A DNA stretch of 64,000 bases from Gammaproteobacteria bacterium (GTDB lineage: Bacteria > Pseudomonadota > Gammaproteobacteria > Burkholderiales > Nitrosomonadaceae). The DNA lies in NCBI GenBank assembly GCA_015709615.1, contig CP054179.1:2728001-2792000 (forward strand). The letters run 5' to 3'. Numbering within the stretch: the stretch's first letter is position 1; every line of letters starts with the position of its first letter. Shown in pieces: positions 36,272 through 44,746 of this stretch. Under the pieces are notes generated by a model, which had not been told where the DNA came from, did not search any database, and saw only the letters and a program-made list of their open reading frames with translations. The translations under genes and the position numbers were made by a program.

Positions 36272-37030
36272 ATGGGTCAGAAAATACATCCAACTGGGTT
36301 TCGTCTTTCAGTTCAGAAAAATTGGCAATCAAAATGGTATGCAAATAGCAATAATTTTGCGACCATGCTAAATGAGGACATAAAAGTACGAACTTTTCTT
36401 AAAGAAAAGTTAAAAAATGCATCAGTTGGTAGGATTTTAATAGAAAGACCGTCAAAAAACGCCAGAATTACAATATTCAGTTCTCGACCAGGGGTTGTTA
36501 TTGGAAAGAAAGGCGAAGATATAGAAGTATTGCGAAGTGAACTACAAAAAAGAATGGGAGTTCCGGTTCATGTGAATATTGAAGAAATTCGAAAGCCTGA
36601 ATTGGATGCACAGCTGATTGCTGACAATATTGCTCAACAGTTAGAAAAAAGGATTATGTTTCGTAGAGCAATGAAAAGAGCAATGCAAAATGCTATGAGA
36701 CTAGGTGCTCAAGGTATAAAAATAATGAGTTCTGGAAGATTGAACGGAATAGAAATTGCGCGGACCGAATGGTATCGCGAGGGGCGAGTGCCACTGCATA
36801 CGTTAAGAGCTGATCTTGATTATGGAACCTCAGAAGCAAAAACAACATATGGAATAATCGGTATCAAAGTATGGATCTTTAAAGGTGAAATATTAGGGAA
36901 AGATAATTCGATTAACTCTAATGTTTCAAGTGTTAATTCAAATGGTGAGAAGAAAAAAGTTAATAAAAAAACTACTACCTCATTTATAAATGAAGTTGAT
37001 ACAAAATCTGATAAACCTATTGAATTATAA
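36272..37030 (+). CDS. rpsC: 30S ribosomal protein S3 with a Ser/Asn/Lys-rich tail
   Basis: S3 is part of the mRNA entry channel and its helicase activity. The 252 residues contain the KH-domain motif 'SRPGVVIGKKGEDIE' and 'GIKVWIFKGEILG'. The last 45 residues form a low-complexity tail rich in Ser, Asn, Lys and Val, unlike the Arg/Pro/Ala-rich tail I expect in betaproteobacterial S3. The tail is within the AT-rich block, so base composition drift may explain it. Confidence 0.97.
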   Translation: MGQKIHPTGFRLSVQKNWQSKWYANSNNFATMLNEDIKVRTFLKEKLKNASVGRILIERPSKNARITIFSSRPGVVIGKKGEDIEVLRSELQKRMGVPVHVNIEEIRKPELDAQLIADNIAQQLEKRIMFRRAMKRAMQNAMRLGAQGIKIMSSGRLNGIEIARTEWYREGRVPLHTLRADLDYGTSEAKTTYGIIGIKVWIFKGEILGKDNSINSNVSSVNSNGEKKKVNKKTTTSFINEVDTKSDKPIEL

Positions 37031-37090
37031 AAAGTTCTATTTTAGAAATTAAATTAGATTATCCAGAAAAAATAAATACTGGGGAAAAAC

Positions 37091-37507
37091 ATGCTTCAAC
37101 CAGCTAGAACAAAATATAGAAAGCAGCAAAAGGGAAGAAATACAGGAATTGCGGTACGTGGATCAAAAGTAAGTTTTGGGGAATTTGGCTTAAAGGCAGT
37201 AGATCGTGGTCGATTAACAGCTCGCCAGATAGAAGCGGCTCGAAGAGCAATGACTAGACATATCAAGAGAGGTGGTCGTATTTGGATAAGAATCTTCCCT
37301 GATAAACCAATTTCTCATAAACCAGCGGAAGTTAGAATGGGTAATGGAAAGGGCAGTCCTGAGTATTTTGTAGCTGAGATTCAACCTGGTAAAGTTCTGT
37401 ATGAGATGGATGGAGTTAATGAAGAATTGGCAAAAGAAGCATTTAGACTTGCAGCTGCGAAACTGCCAATCAAAACAGTATTTACAATCAGACAAATTGG
37501 CGGATAA
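37091..37507 (+). CDS. rplP: 50S ribosomal protein L16
   Basis: L16 helps position tRNA in the A and P sites. The 138 residues begin 'MLQPARTKYRKQQKGRN' and include 'RAMTRHIKRGGRIWIRIFPD', 'MGNGKGSPEYFVAEI' and 'AFRLAAAKLPIKTVF'. A GGGGAAAA ribosome site precedes the ATG, 60 bp after rpsC. It is followed 2 bp later by rpmC. Confidence 0.98.
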   Translation: MLQPARTKYRKQQKGRNTGIAVRGSKVSFGEFGLKAVDRGRLTARQIEAARRAMTRHIKRGGRIWIRIFPDKPISHKPAEVRMGNGKGSPEYFVAEIQPGKVLYEMDGVNEELAKEAFRLAAAKLPIKTVFTIRQIGG

Positions 37508-37509
37508 CG

Positions 37510-37698
37510 ATGAAGGCTAATGAGTTAAGAGAGAAATCACTATCTGAATTAAATAAAGAGTTAATCAATTTATTAAGAGTGCAGTTTAGTTTACGACTGC
37601 AATTAGCGACTCAACAGCTTTCAAATACTAGTCAATTAAAAATGATTAGAAAAGATATAGCCAGAATCAAAACTGTCATTAAGCAGAAAATAGATTAA
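37510..37698 (+). CDS. rpmC: 50S ribosomal protein L29
   Basis: L29 lies near the tunnel exit beside L23. The 62 residues are two helices: 'MKANELREKSLSELNKELIN' and 'SQLKMIRKDIARIKTVIKQK'. It is packed 2 bp after rplP and 2 bp before rpsQ, the standard order, which supports the call on this short gene. Confidence 0.95.
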   Translation: MKANELREKSLSELNKELINLLRVQFSLRLQLATQQLSNTSQLKMIRKDIARIKTVIKQKID

Positions 37699-37700
37699 TC

Positions 37701-37958
37701 ATGAATAGTCAAAAATTAAATCGTACTCTGACAGGAAAAATCACGAGTAATAAGATGGAAAAAACCGTCACTGTTTTAGTTGAGCGTAGAATAAAACATC
37801 CGCTTTATGCAAAATTTATAACGAGATCTAAAAAATATCATGCACATGATACAAGTAATAGTCTCGCTATAGGTGATATTGTCTTAATTGAAGAATGCCG
37901 ACCTTTGTCAAAAACAAAAAGTTGGAAAGTTGTTAAGCAAGTTGATAAAGCATCTTGA
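37701..37958 (+). CDS. rpsQ: 30S ribosomal protein S17
   Basis: S17 is an OB-fold primary 16S rRNA-binding protein. The 85 residues show 'RTLTGKITSNKMEKTVTVLV', 'HPLYAKFITRSKKYHAHD' and 'IGDIVLIEECRPLSKTKSW'. It ends the S10 operon; the 70-bp gap that follows, before rplN, is the usual S10/spc boundary. Confidence 0.97.
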   Translation: MNSQKLNRTLTGKITSNKMEKTVTVLVERRIKHPLYAKFITRSKKYHAHDTSNSLAIGDIVLIEECRPLSKTKSWKVVKQVDKAS

Positions 37959-38028
37959 AACAGTAAAATAGAAGCCGTTGGAAGAATTGATTTTAAATAT
38001 ATTATTTTTCAGAGAAAGAGAATAATAA

Positions 38029-38397
38029 ATGATACAAATGCAATCGATATTACGAGTTGCTGATAATACAGGCGCTAGATCGCTAATGTGTATCAAAGTC
38101 CTCGGGGGCTCAAAAAGACAATATGCTGGTATTGGAGATATTATTAAAGTCAGTATCAAAGATGCAGCGCCTCGAGGAAGAGTAAAAAAAGGTGAGGTCT
38201 ATAATGCGGTAGTAGTTCGAACTGCGAAAGGTGTCAGACGAGTAGACGGTTCATTATTAAAATTTGATGAAAATGCTGCGGTGCTTTTGAATAATAAATT
38301 AGAGCCAATTGGAACGCGTATATTTGGTCCAGTTACAAGAGAATTGCGTAATGCTCGTTTTATGAAAATAGTATCGCTTGCTCCAGAAGTTTTGTAG
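38029..38397 (+). CDS. rplN: 50S ribosomal protein L14
   Basis: L14 lies at the subunit interface and binds the silencing factor RsfS. The 122 residues start 'MIQMQSILRVADNTGARSLM' and include 'GVRRVDGSLLKFDENAAVLL' and 'FGPVTRELRNARFMKI'. It opens the spc operon after a 70-bp gap with a purine-rich ribosome site, AGAGAAAGAG. Confidence 0.98.
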   Translation: MIQMQSILRVADNTGARSLMCIKVLGGSKRQYAGIGDIIKVSIKDAAPRGRVKKGEVYNAVVVRTAKGVRRVDGSLLKFDENAAVLLNNKLEPIGTRIFGPVTRELRNARFMKIVSLAPEVL

Positions 38398-38414
38398 CAG
38401 CTAAAGGAATTTTT

Positions 38415-38729
38415 ATGCGAAAAATACGGAAAGGCGATGATGTTATTGTTATTGCGGGAAAAGATAAGGGAAAAAGAGGAACAGTACTTCGCGCAATAAA
38501 AACTGATCGGTTGATAATTCAAGGTATTAATTTGGTTAAGAAACATCAAAAGCCAAATCCGGCAACAGGTGTTACAGGCGGAATCACAAGTAAAGAAGCA
38601 TCGATACACATATCGAATGTAGCAATTTATAATTTTACATCCAAAAAAGCAGATAGGGTTGGTTTCAAATTTTCCGTGAATAACAAGGTGCGCATTTTTA
38701 AATCAACTAATGAGCAGATTGAAGGATAA
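38415..38729 (+). CDS. rplX: 50S ribosomal protein L24
   Basis: L24 initiates 50S assembly. The 104 residues contain the KOW motif 'GDDVIVIAGKDKGKRGTVLR' and 'GGITSKEASIHISNVAIYN'. AAAGGAAT lies just before the start. It is followed by rplE, whose real start is 16 bp after its stop. Confidence 0.97.
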   Translation: MRKIRKGDDVIVIAGKDKGKRGTVLRAIKTDRLIIQGINLVKKHQKPNPATGVTGGITSKEASIHISNVAIYNFTSKKADRVGFKFSVNNKVRIFKSTNEQIEG

Positions 38730-38745
38730 AAGGAGATGTAATTAT

Positions 38746-39285
38746 ATGGCTCGTTTGCAAGACTATTATCGGAACACTATTAAAAAAGAATTGATGGAAC
38801 AATTTGGATATAAATCTAGTATGGAAGTGCCTTATATTAGCAAAATAACACTTAATATTGGACTTGGTGAAGCAACAACGGATAAGAAAATAGTTGAGAA
38901 CGCAATTTCTGATATAAAAAAGATTTGTGGTCAGCAACCTGTGGTGACGAAGGCAAAAAAATCAATAGCGACATTTAAAGTAAGAAAAGATTATCCAATT
39001 GGATGCATGGTTACCCTGCGAAAAATTAGAATGTATGAATTTCTCGATAGACTGATTACAATTGCAATTCCTAGAATACGCGATTTTAGAGGGATATCAG
39101 GAAGGGCTTTTGATGGGAGAGGTAATTACAATATGGGAATTAAAGAGCAGATTATTTTTCCTGAAATTGATTATGATAAAATCGATGCTTTACGTGGTAT
39201 GAATATATCTATTACTACTACTGCTAAGAGCGATAAAGAAGCAAAAGCTTTGTTGACTGCATTTAATTTTCCTTTTAAGAATTGA
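38746..39285 (+). CDS. rplE: 50S ribosomal protein L5
   Basis: L5 binds 5S rRNA and contacts S13 across the subunit bridge. ATG 38746 (MARLQDYYRN) is chosen over an in-frame start at 38710 that would overlap rplX; AGGAG lies about ten bases upstream. The 179 residues include 'KITLNIGLGEAT', 'PIGCMVTLRKIRMYEFLDRL' and 'RGNYNMGIKEQIIFPEIDYD'. Confidence 0.97.
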   Translation: MARLQDYYRNTIKKELMEQFGYKSSMEVPYISKITLNIGLGEATTDKKIVENAISDIKKICGQQPVVTKAKKSIATFKVRKDYPIGCMVTLRKIRMYEFLDRLITIAIPRIRDFRGISGRAFDGRGNYNMGIKEQIIFPEIDYDKIDALRGMNISITTTAKSDKEAKALLTAFNFPFKN

Positions 39286-39292
39286 GAATAAA

Positions 39293-39598
39293 ATGGCGAA
39301 GATTGCGATTATCAATCGAAATGAAAAAAGGCAAGAAACAGTTAATAAATTTGCTTCAAAAAGAAAAAAACTGTATGAAAAAATAAATAATTCTGCTCTA
39401 AGTGATGATGAACGTTTTTTAGCACGCCAAGAATTACAAAAACTTCCTAGAGATTCAAGCCCTGTTCGCTTAAGAAATCGTTGTTCTCTAACAGGAAGAC
39501 CAAGAGGAGTTTATTCTAAATTTGGATTGGGAAGAAATAAATTAAGAGATATGGCTATGAGTGGAAAAATTCCTGGACTCATAAAAGCTAGTTGGTAA
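39293..39598 (+). CDS. rpsN: 30S ribosomal protein S14 (long, zinc-free form)
   Basis: S14 sits in the 30S head. The 101-residue length and a single cysteine ('RNRCSLTGRPRGVYSKFGL') mark the long form that lacks the CxxC zinc ribbon. 'GKIPGLIKASW' is the family C-terminus. It starts 7 bp after rplE. Confidence 0.97.
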   Translation: MAKIAIINRNEKRQETVNKFASKRKKLYEKINNSALSDDERFLARQELQKLPRDSSPVRLRNRCSLTGRPRGVYSKFGLGRNKLRDMAMSGKIPGLIKASW

Positions 39599-39669
39599 AA
39601 ATAAAAATTCTTCTATAGAACCTCTGATTTTATAAGTATATAATTTTACGAATAATAGAGTATATTAAC

Positions 39670-40065
39670 ATGAGTATGAGCGATCCTGTTGCAGATATGT
39701 TAACTAGAATTAGAAATGCACAGTTAGCAAAAAAGCAAACTGTAAATATGACGAATTCGCATTTAAAATCTGCAATTGCGAGTGTATTGAAAGATGAAGG
39801 CTACATCAATGATTTTGTTATAACAGGCAAAAATAATAAAAGCACACTAGAGATAGTTCTCAAATATCATGCGAATTTGGCAGTAATTGAGAAAATAAAA
39901 AGAATAAGCAAGCCTGGATTGAGGATATATAAATCTAGTAAAAACTTGCCAAGCGTGATGAATGGATTGGGTATAGCGATAGTTTCTACGTCGCAGGGTG
40001 TAATGACACAAAATAAAGCAAGAGCTTTAGGTATTGGTGGCGAGCTTTTGTGTACAGTTGTTTAG
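39670..40065 (+). CDS. rpsH: 30S ribosomal protein S8
   Basis: S8 binds helix 21 of 16S rRNA and in E. coli represses the spc operon. The 131 residues start 'MSMSDPVADMLTRIRNAQLA' and end with 'STSQGVMTQNKARALGIGGE'. A second ATG two codons in is an alternative start. It follows rpsN by 71 bp, a gap with no visible structure. Confidence 0.97.
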   Translation: MSMSDPVADMLTRIRNAQLAKKQTVNMTNSHLKSAIASVLKDEGYINDFVITGKNNKSTLEIVLKYHANLAVIEKIKRISKPGLRIYKSSKNLPSVMNGLGIAIVSTSQGVMTQNKARALGIGGELLCTVV

Positions 40066-40080
40066 AGGATTTAATTTAAA

Positions 40081-40614
40081 ATGTCACGAGTTAGTAGCAA
40101 TCCAATACGTGTTCCATCAAATGTAGAAATTCGTATAGTAGAGGATGATATTCACATAAAAGGACCATTGGGAACTCTGCAATTCTCAATAGCAGATAAT
40201 CTTTTATTTGATCTGTCAGAAAGCATTTTAAGAATAAAAGTAAAATCTGAATCTCAGCAAGCGAATGCAATTTCTGGGACCACTAGAGCAATTGTAGCCA
40301 ATATGATATATGGAGTCTCGATTGGATTTGAGAAGAAACTTCAATTGGTTGGCGTAGGATATAGGGCGCAGGCTACAGCAGATAAGTTGAATCTTACTTT
40401 AGGTTTCTCCCATCCGATCGACTTTGAAATTCCTGGCGGAATCAAAATTGAAACTCCTACACAAACAGAAATAATTATTAAAGGTATTGATAAGCAAAAA
40501 GTAGGGCAAGTTGCTGCGGATATAAGAGCCTACAGAAAACCGGAACCTTATAAAGGTAAAGGGATTCGTTATTCAGATGAAGTGATTGCTCTCAAAGAAA
40601 CGAAGAAAAAATAA
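40081..40614 (+). CDS. rplF: 50S ribosomal protein L6
   Basis: L6 lies near the factor-binding site. The 177 residues include 'VEIRIVEDDIHIKGPLGTL', 'KKLQLVGVGYRAQATADKL' and the C-terminal 'RKPEPYKGKGIRYSDEVI', all typical. It is 15 bp after rpsH and followed by rplR. Confidence 0.97.
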   Translation: MSRVSSNPIRVPSNVEIRIVEDDIHIKGPLGTLQFSIADNLLFDLSESILRIKVKSESQQANAISGTTRAIVANMIYGVSIGFEKKLQLVGVGYRAQATADKLNLTLGFSHPIDFEIPGGIKIETPTQTEIIIKGIDKQKVGQVAADIRAYRKPEPYKGKGIRYSDEVIALKETKKK

Positions 40615-40624
40615 ACAAAATATT

Positions 40625-40981
40625 ATGATGAACTCAAAAAGTAAGCGTATCAAGAGATCTAAAAAAACTAGAGCGATTATAGCTAAATTAGGTTTAATAA
40701 GATTATCTGTTCATAAAAGTAATTCGCATATATATGCACAGTTAATTGATGATAAAAATAATAAAGTAATTACAAGTGCATCTACTTTGGAACCTGAGAT
40801 ACGTGCTGAAATAAGTTCAGGAGGTAACACCAAAGCAGCATCTCTTGTTGGAAAACGAATAGCAGATAAGGGCATAAAATTAGGAATAGCAACTATTGCA
40901 TTTGATCGATCTGGATATAAATATCATGGACGAGTTAAGGCGTTAGCTGACGCAGCTCGTGAAAGTGGCTTAAGATTTTAA
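40625..40981 (+). CDS. rplR: 50S ribosomal protein L18
   Basis: L18 binds 5S rRNA with L5. From ATG 40625 (or the next codon, ATG 40628) the protein has 118 or 117 residues, with 'LIRLSVHKSNSHIYAQLIDD', 'KAASLVGKRIADKGIKLGI' and 'FDRSGYKYHGRVKALADAAR'. An upstream in-frame start at 40586 lies inside rplF and is rejected. No clear ribosome site is seen, so coupling to rplF is likely. Confidence 0.96.
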   Translation: MMNSKSKRIKRSKKTRAIIAKLGLIRLSVHKSNSHIYAQLIDDKNNKVITSASTLEPEIRAEISSGGNTKAASLVGKRIADKGIKLGIATIAFDRSGYKYHGRVKALADAARESGLRF

Positions 40982-41011
40982 TCAACTAAATAATGCCCGA
41001 AGGTAAGAAAT

Positions 41012-41536
41012 ATGAATGTTAAAGCGATGGGAACAGAAGAAAATAGCGACGATCTGCGTGAAAAGATGGTTGCTATCAATAGAGTGACTAAAGTCGTGAA
41101 GGGTGGTCGTATTTTAGGATTTGCTGCCTTAACTGTTGTGGGCGATGGTGATGGTGGTGTCGGTATGGGAAAAGGAAAGTCAAGAGAAGTACCGGTTGCT
41201 GTTCAAAAAGCTATGGATGAAGCGCGGCGGAGAATGATAAAAATAAAATTAAAGAATGGAACGATTTATCATCCTATAACTGCTTCACATGGAGCAGCAA
41301 AAATATATATGCAACCTGCTCCAGAAGGCACTGGTATAATTGCGGGTGGTCCGATGAGAGCTATTTTTGAAGTGATGGGTATGACTAATATATTGGCAAA
41401 ATGTATTGGCTCGACTAATCCGTATAATGTAGTAAGGGCTACACTTAAAGGTTTAACTCAAATGAATACACCGGCCAATATTGCAGCAAAACGTAATAAA
41501 TCTATAAAAGAAATAATGGGACAAGGTAATGACTGA
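41012..41536 (+). CDS. rpsE: 30S ribosomal protein S5
   Basis: S5 acts in decoding fidelity and mRNA unwinding. The 174 residues have 'VTKVVKGGRILGFAALTVVG', 'GVGMGKGKSREVPVAVQKAM' and 'GTGIIAGGPMRAIFEVMG'. It overlaps rpmD by 8 bp, so the two are coupled in translation. Confidence 0.98.
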   Translation: MNVKAMGTEENSDDLREKMVAINRVTKVVKGGRILGFAALTVVGDGDGGVGMGKGKSREVPVAVQKAMDEARRRMIKIKLKNGTIYHPITASHGAAKIYMQPAPEGTGIIAGGPMRAIFEVMGMTNILAKCIGSTNPYNVVRATLKGLTQMNTPANIAAKRNKSIKEIMGQGND

Positions 41537-41720
41537 CAGTAAAGTAAAAGAGACCATAAAAATTACTCTTGTTAAAAGTGTTATAGGTACGAAAAAAACA
41601 CATAAAGCAACTATCTATGGTCTCGGATTAAGAAAATTAAATAGCTCTTCTGAACTTGTAAATACGCCTGAAATTCGCGGAATGATTAAAAAGATTAACT
41701 ATTTAATTAAGATAAATTAA
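41529..41720 (+). CDS. rpmD: 50S ribosomal protein L30
   Basis: L30 is a small 23S rRNA-binding protein. The 63 residues include 'IKITLVKSVIGTKKTHKATI' and 'GLGLRKLNSSSELVNTPEIR', matching the family signature. It begins inside the end of rpsE and stops 2 bp before rplO, the canonical order. Confidence 0.96.
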   Translation: MTDSKVKETIKITLVKSVIGTKKTHKATIYGLGLRKLNSSSELVNTPEIRGMIKKINYLIKIN

Positions 41721-41722
41721 TT

Positions 41723-42145
41723 ATGCATTTAAATACAATTAAACCAGCTGATGGCTCGAAGAAAAATAGACAAAGATTAGGACGTGGCATAGGCTCAGGA
41801 TTTGGTAAAACAGGCGGAAGAGGGCATAAAGGGCAAAAATCTAGATCTGGTGGGTTTCATAAAGTAGGATTTGAAGGTGGGCAGATGCCAATTCAAAGAC
41901 GTTTGCCAAAAAGAGGCTTCTCGAATTTTAGAAATCGCCAAATTTCATTTAACCTAAGATTAAGTGATTTGAATAATATTCCCGAGACCGAAGTTAGCTT
42001 GGCATCTCTTAAAATAAATAATATTGTGCCTAAGACTATTAAGAAAATTAAGGTATTTAAATCTGGTAATTGCAAAAAATTATTGAGTTTTAAAGATATC
42101 GTAGTCAGTAAAGGTGTGTTAAATATGATACAGGTATCAGATTGA
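41723..42145 (+). CDS. rplO: 50S ribosomal protein L15
   Basis: L15 is a late-assembly 50S protein. The 140 residues show the Gly-rich 'RLGRGIGSGFGKTGGRGHKG' and 'FEGGQMPIQRRLPKRGFSNF'. It is followed by secY after 37 bp, as in most bacteria. Confidence 0.97.
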   Translation: MHLNTIKPADGSKKNRQRLGRGIGSGFGKTGGRGHKGQKSRSGGFHKVGFEGGQMPIQRRLPKRGFSNFRNRQISFNLRLSDLNNIPETEVSLASLKINNIVPKTIKKIKVFKSGNCKKLLSFKDIVVSKGVLNMIQVSD

Positions 42146-42182
42146 GTTACTTCATAAATTCTAAAAAAAATTAATATAAAGT

Positions 42183-43505
42183 ATGTCGAATTTTTCTGTG
42201 GATAAATTTGCAGATCTTAAGCGTCGCTTATGGTTTTTATTATTTGCGCTAATAGTATATAGAATTGGAGCCCATGTTCCTGTGCCAGGAATAGATCCAA
42301 TAGTTTTAAAAGATTTATTTGATTCCCAAGAAAGTAGTGTACTCGGAATGTTTAATATGTTCTCAGGAGGAGCGCTTTCTAGATTTTCAATTTTCGCGCT
42401 TGGTATAATGCCCTATATATCAGCATCGATTATTATGCAGCTCGGAACAGTTGCTATTCCTTTTCTAGAAACCTTGAAAAAAGAAGGTGAAAGTGGAAGA
42501 AGAAAAATTACTCAATATACGAGATACGGCACTGTTATTTTAGCTTTAATTCAAAGTTACGGTATTTCAATAGCTTTACAATCTCAAGAAGGCTTAGTGA
42601 TAAATCCAGATGTTATGTTTATAATCACAACAGTGATAACTTTAGTGACCGGAACAATTTTTTTGATGTGGTTGGGTGAGCAAATCACGGAACGTGGCAT
42701 AGGAAATGGAATTTCATTAATTATCTTCGCTGGAATAGCTGCAGGATTACCAAGTGCAATTGGTGGAACCTTAGATTTGGTAAGCAATGGTTCGATGCAT
42801 TTCTTAATAGCATTAGGTATATTCGGTGCTGCAGCTTTTGTTACAGGAATCGTAGTTTTCGTTGAAAAGGGGCAAAGAAGAATTTTAGTAAATTATGCTA
42901 AAAGGCAAGTTGGACAAAAAGTTTATGGTGGACAGAGTTCGCATTTACCCCTAAAGCTCAATATGCCTGGAGTAATACCTCCAATATTTGCTTCAAGTAT
43001 AATTTTATTTCCTGCCACTTTAGCTGGATGGTTTGCAAATAATGAATCGGTTACATGGCTAAAAGATATTAGCTCTGCACTCTCGCCTGGTCAACCTATT
43101 TATGTAATATTATATGCAGTAATGATAATTTTCTTTTGCTTTTTCTATACTGCGCTTGTATTTAATCCGAAAGAGACAGCAGAGAATCTTAAAAAAAGTG
43201 GTGCTTTTATCCCTGGTATAAGGCCAGGAGATCAAACAACGCGTTATATTGAGAAAATAATGCTGCGCCTAACTTTGTCGGGTTCTATTTATGTTACCTT
43301 GGTTTGTTTGTTACCGGAATTTTTAATCTTGAAGTGGAATGTTCCATTTTATTTTGGGGGAACCTCTCTTCTCATTATAGTGATAGTAACTATGGATTTT
43401 ATGTCACAAGTTCAATCACATATCATGTCATCTCAATACGATAGCTTACTAAAAAAGACAAATTTTAAAAGCAATAATAGTAATATAAAATTACCAGCAC
43501 GATAA
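42183..43505 (+). CDS. secY: Preprotein translocase channel SecY
   Basis: SecY is the inner-membrane protein-conducting channel. The 440 residues contain about ten hydrophobic helices, with landmarks 'YRIGAHVPVPGID', 'FSIFALGIMPYISASIIMQL', 'GIGNGISLIIFAGIAAGLP' and 'FIPGIRPGDQTTRYIEKIM'. It lies in the spc operon between rplO and infA, so secretion capacity is co-expressed with ribosomes. Confidence 0.98.
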   Translation: MSNFSVDKFADLKRRLWFLLFALIVYRIGAHVPVPGIDPIVLKDLFDSQESSVLGMFNMFSGGALSRFSIFALGIMPYISASIIMQLGTVAIPFLETLKKEGESGRRKITQYTRYGTVILALIQSYGISIALQSQEGLVINPDVMFIITTVITLVTGTIFLMWLGEQITERGIGNGISLIIFAGIAAGLPSAIGGTLDLVSNGSMHFLIALGIFGAAAFVTGIVVFVEKGQRRILVNYAKRQVGQKVYGGQSSHLPLKLNMPGVIPPIFASSIILFPATLAGWFANNESVTWLKDISSALSPGQPIYVILYAVMIIFFCFFYTALVFNPKETAENLKKSGAFIPGIRPGDQTTRYIEKIMLRLTLSGSIYVTLVCLLPEFLILKWNVPFYFGGTSLLIIVIVTMDFMSQVQSHIMSSQYDSLLKKTNFKSNNSNIKLPAR

Positions 43506-43523
43506 TTGCTTAAGTTAAATATG

Positions 43524-43742
43524 ATGGCGAAAGAAGATACAATACAAATGCAGGGTGAGGTACTCGAAACGCTGCCTAACGCAACTTTTAGAGTAAAGTT
43601 AGAAAATGGACATATAGTTTTGGGGCATATTTCCGGGAAAATGCGAATGCACTATATTAGAATTTTACCTGGAGACAAAGTTACTGTTGATTTAACACCA
43701 TATGATCTTACAAAGGCAAGAATAACTTTTCGAGCGAAATAA
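43524..43742 (+). CDS. infA: Translation initiation factor IF-1
   Basis: IF-1 is an OB-fold protein that occupies the A site during initiation. From ATG 43524 (MAKEDTIQMQGEV) it has 72 residues, with 'LPNATFRVKLENGHIVLGHI', 'SGKMRMHYIRILPGDKV' and 'YDLTKARITFRAK'. In-frame starts at 43506 and 43521 are possible but not canonical. It follows secY directly. Confidence 0.97.
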   Translation: MAKEDTIQMQGEVLETLPNATFRVKLENGHIVLGHISGKMRMHYIRILPGDKVTVDLTPYDLTKARITFRAK

Positions 43743-43794
43743 ATAAGATTGAAATTTTATGATTTTTTTATTTGAGATGATTTAACATAAGATT

Positions 43795-43908
43795 ATGAAA
43801 GTAAACGCGTCTGTAAAAAAACTTTGTAGAAATTGCAAAATTATTCTCCGTAATCGCATAGTCCGCGTACTATGCAAAGATCCAAGGCATAAGCAACGCC
43901 AAGGTTAG
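43795..43908 (+). CDS. rpmJ: 50S ribosomal protein L36 (zinc-binding form)
   Basis: This 37-residue protein was found by reading the infA-rpsM gap. It begins MKVNASVKKLCRNCKI and contains CxxC ('LCRNC') and C-x4-H ('VLCKDPRH') elements, the zinc ribbon of C+ L36. It ends RHKQRQG before TAG. Position between infA and rpsM is the standard spc/alpha junction. Confidence 0.95.
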   Translation: MKVNASVKKLCRNCKIILRNRIVRVLCKDPRHKQRQG

Positions 43909-43944
43909 TGATAGACTACAAGACAATTAATTCAGGAAAAAAAT

Positions 43945-44304
43945 ATGGCACGTATAGCCGGCATAAATATCCCTAATCATCAACATGTTGGTATTGCCCT
44001 TACAGCAATTTATGGCATTGGAAGAACGAGTTCTAAGAATATTTGCCGTGCAGTGGGAATTGAGGTTGATAAAAAGCTTAAAGATCTTTCTGAAGAGCAG
44101 ATCGATAGCTTACGAGATCACATCGGGAAGATTACGACCGAAGGCGATTTGCGACGTGAGATTTCAATGAATATTAAAAGACTCATGGACTTAGGGTGTT
44201 ACAGAGGGCTAAGGCATAAACGCGGTCTTCCTGTTCGCGGGCAGAGAACTAGAACAAATGCACGAACCAGAAAAGGGCCAAGAAAAGTTATACGCGCGCG
44301 ATAA
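43945..44304 (+). CDS. rpsM: 30S ribosomal protein S13
   Basis: S13 forms subunit bridges with L5 and contacts P-site tRNA. The 119 residues start 'MARIAGINIPNHQHVGIALT' and include 'IGRTSSKNICRAVGI', 'GCYRGLRHKRGLPVRGQRT' and 'NARTRKGPRK'. It opens the alpha operon, 36 bp after rpmJ. Confidence 0.98.
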   Translation: MARIAGINIPNHQHVGIALTAIYGIGRTSSKNICRAVGIEVDKKLKDLSEEQIDSLRDHIGKITTEGDLRREISMNIKRLMDLGCYRGLRHKRGLPVRGQRTRTNARTRKGPRKVIRAR

Positions 44305-44346
44305 ATATTGATTTGTTAATGCAAAAACATAATTAAGGACTATATA

Positions 44347-44736
44347 ATGGTTAAAGCAGTTTCGCGATTGCGAAAAAAAATCAAAAAAAATGTTTCTGAA
44401 GGTATAGCACACATTCATGCATCTTTCAATAATACGATAGTGACAATAACAGACAGGCAAGGAAATGCTTTGTCTTGGGCAACTTCAGGCGGCGCCGGTT
44501 TTAAAGGATCACGGAAGAGTACGCCATTCGCAGCGCAAATTGCTGCAGAGAATGCTAGCAAAATTGCTATCGATTGTGGCGTTAAGAATCTTGAAGTAAA
44601 AGTAAAAGGACCAGGCCCTGGACGAGATTCGGCCGTTAGAGCCTTGAATGCTGCTGGTTTCAAAATTACCAGTATTTCAGACGTTACACCTGTTCCACAT
44701 AATGGATGTCGTCCACCAAAAAAACGACGTATTTGA
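44347..44736 (+). CDS. rpsK: 30S ribosomal protein S11
   Basis: S11 lines the platform near the E site. The 129 residues show 'GIAHIHASFNNTIVTITDRQ', 'KGSRKSTPFAAQIAAENA', 'VKGPGPGRDSAVRAL' and the C-terminal 'DVTPVPHNGCRPPKKRRI', the usual family end. It precedes rpsD by 10 bp. Confidence 0.98.
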   Translation: MVKAVSRLRKKIKKNVSEGIAHIHASFNNTIVTITDRQGNALSWATSGGAGFKGSRKSTPFAAQIAAENASKIAIDCGVKNLEVKVKGPGPGRDSAVRALNAAGFKITSISDVTPVPHNGCRPPKKRRI

Positions 44737-44746
44737 GGAGATAAAA

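Noticed and set aside
38710..38745. Longer start for rplE
   Set aside because: It overlaps rplX and lacks conserved residues; ATG 38746 has AGGAG and the standard N-terminus.
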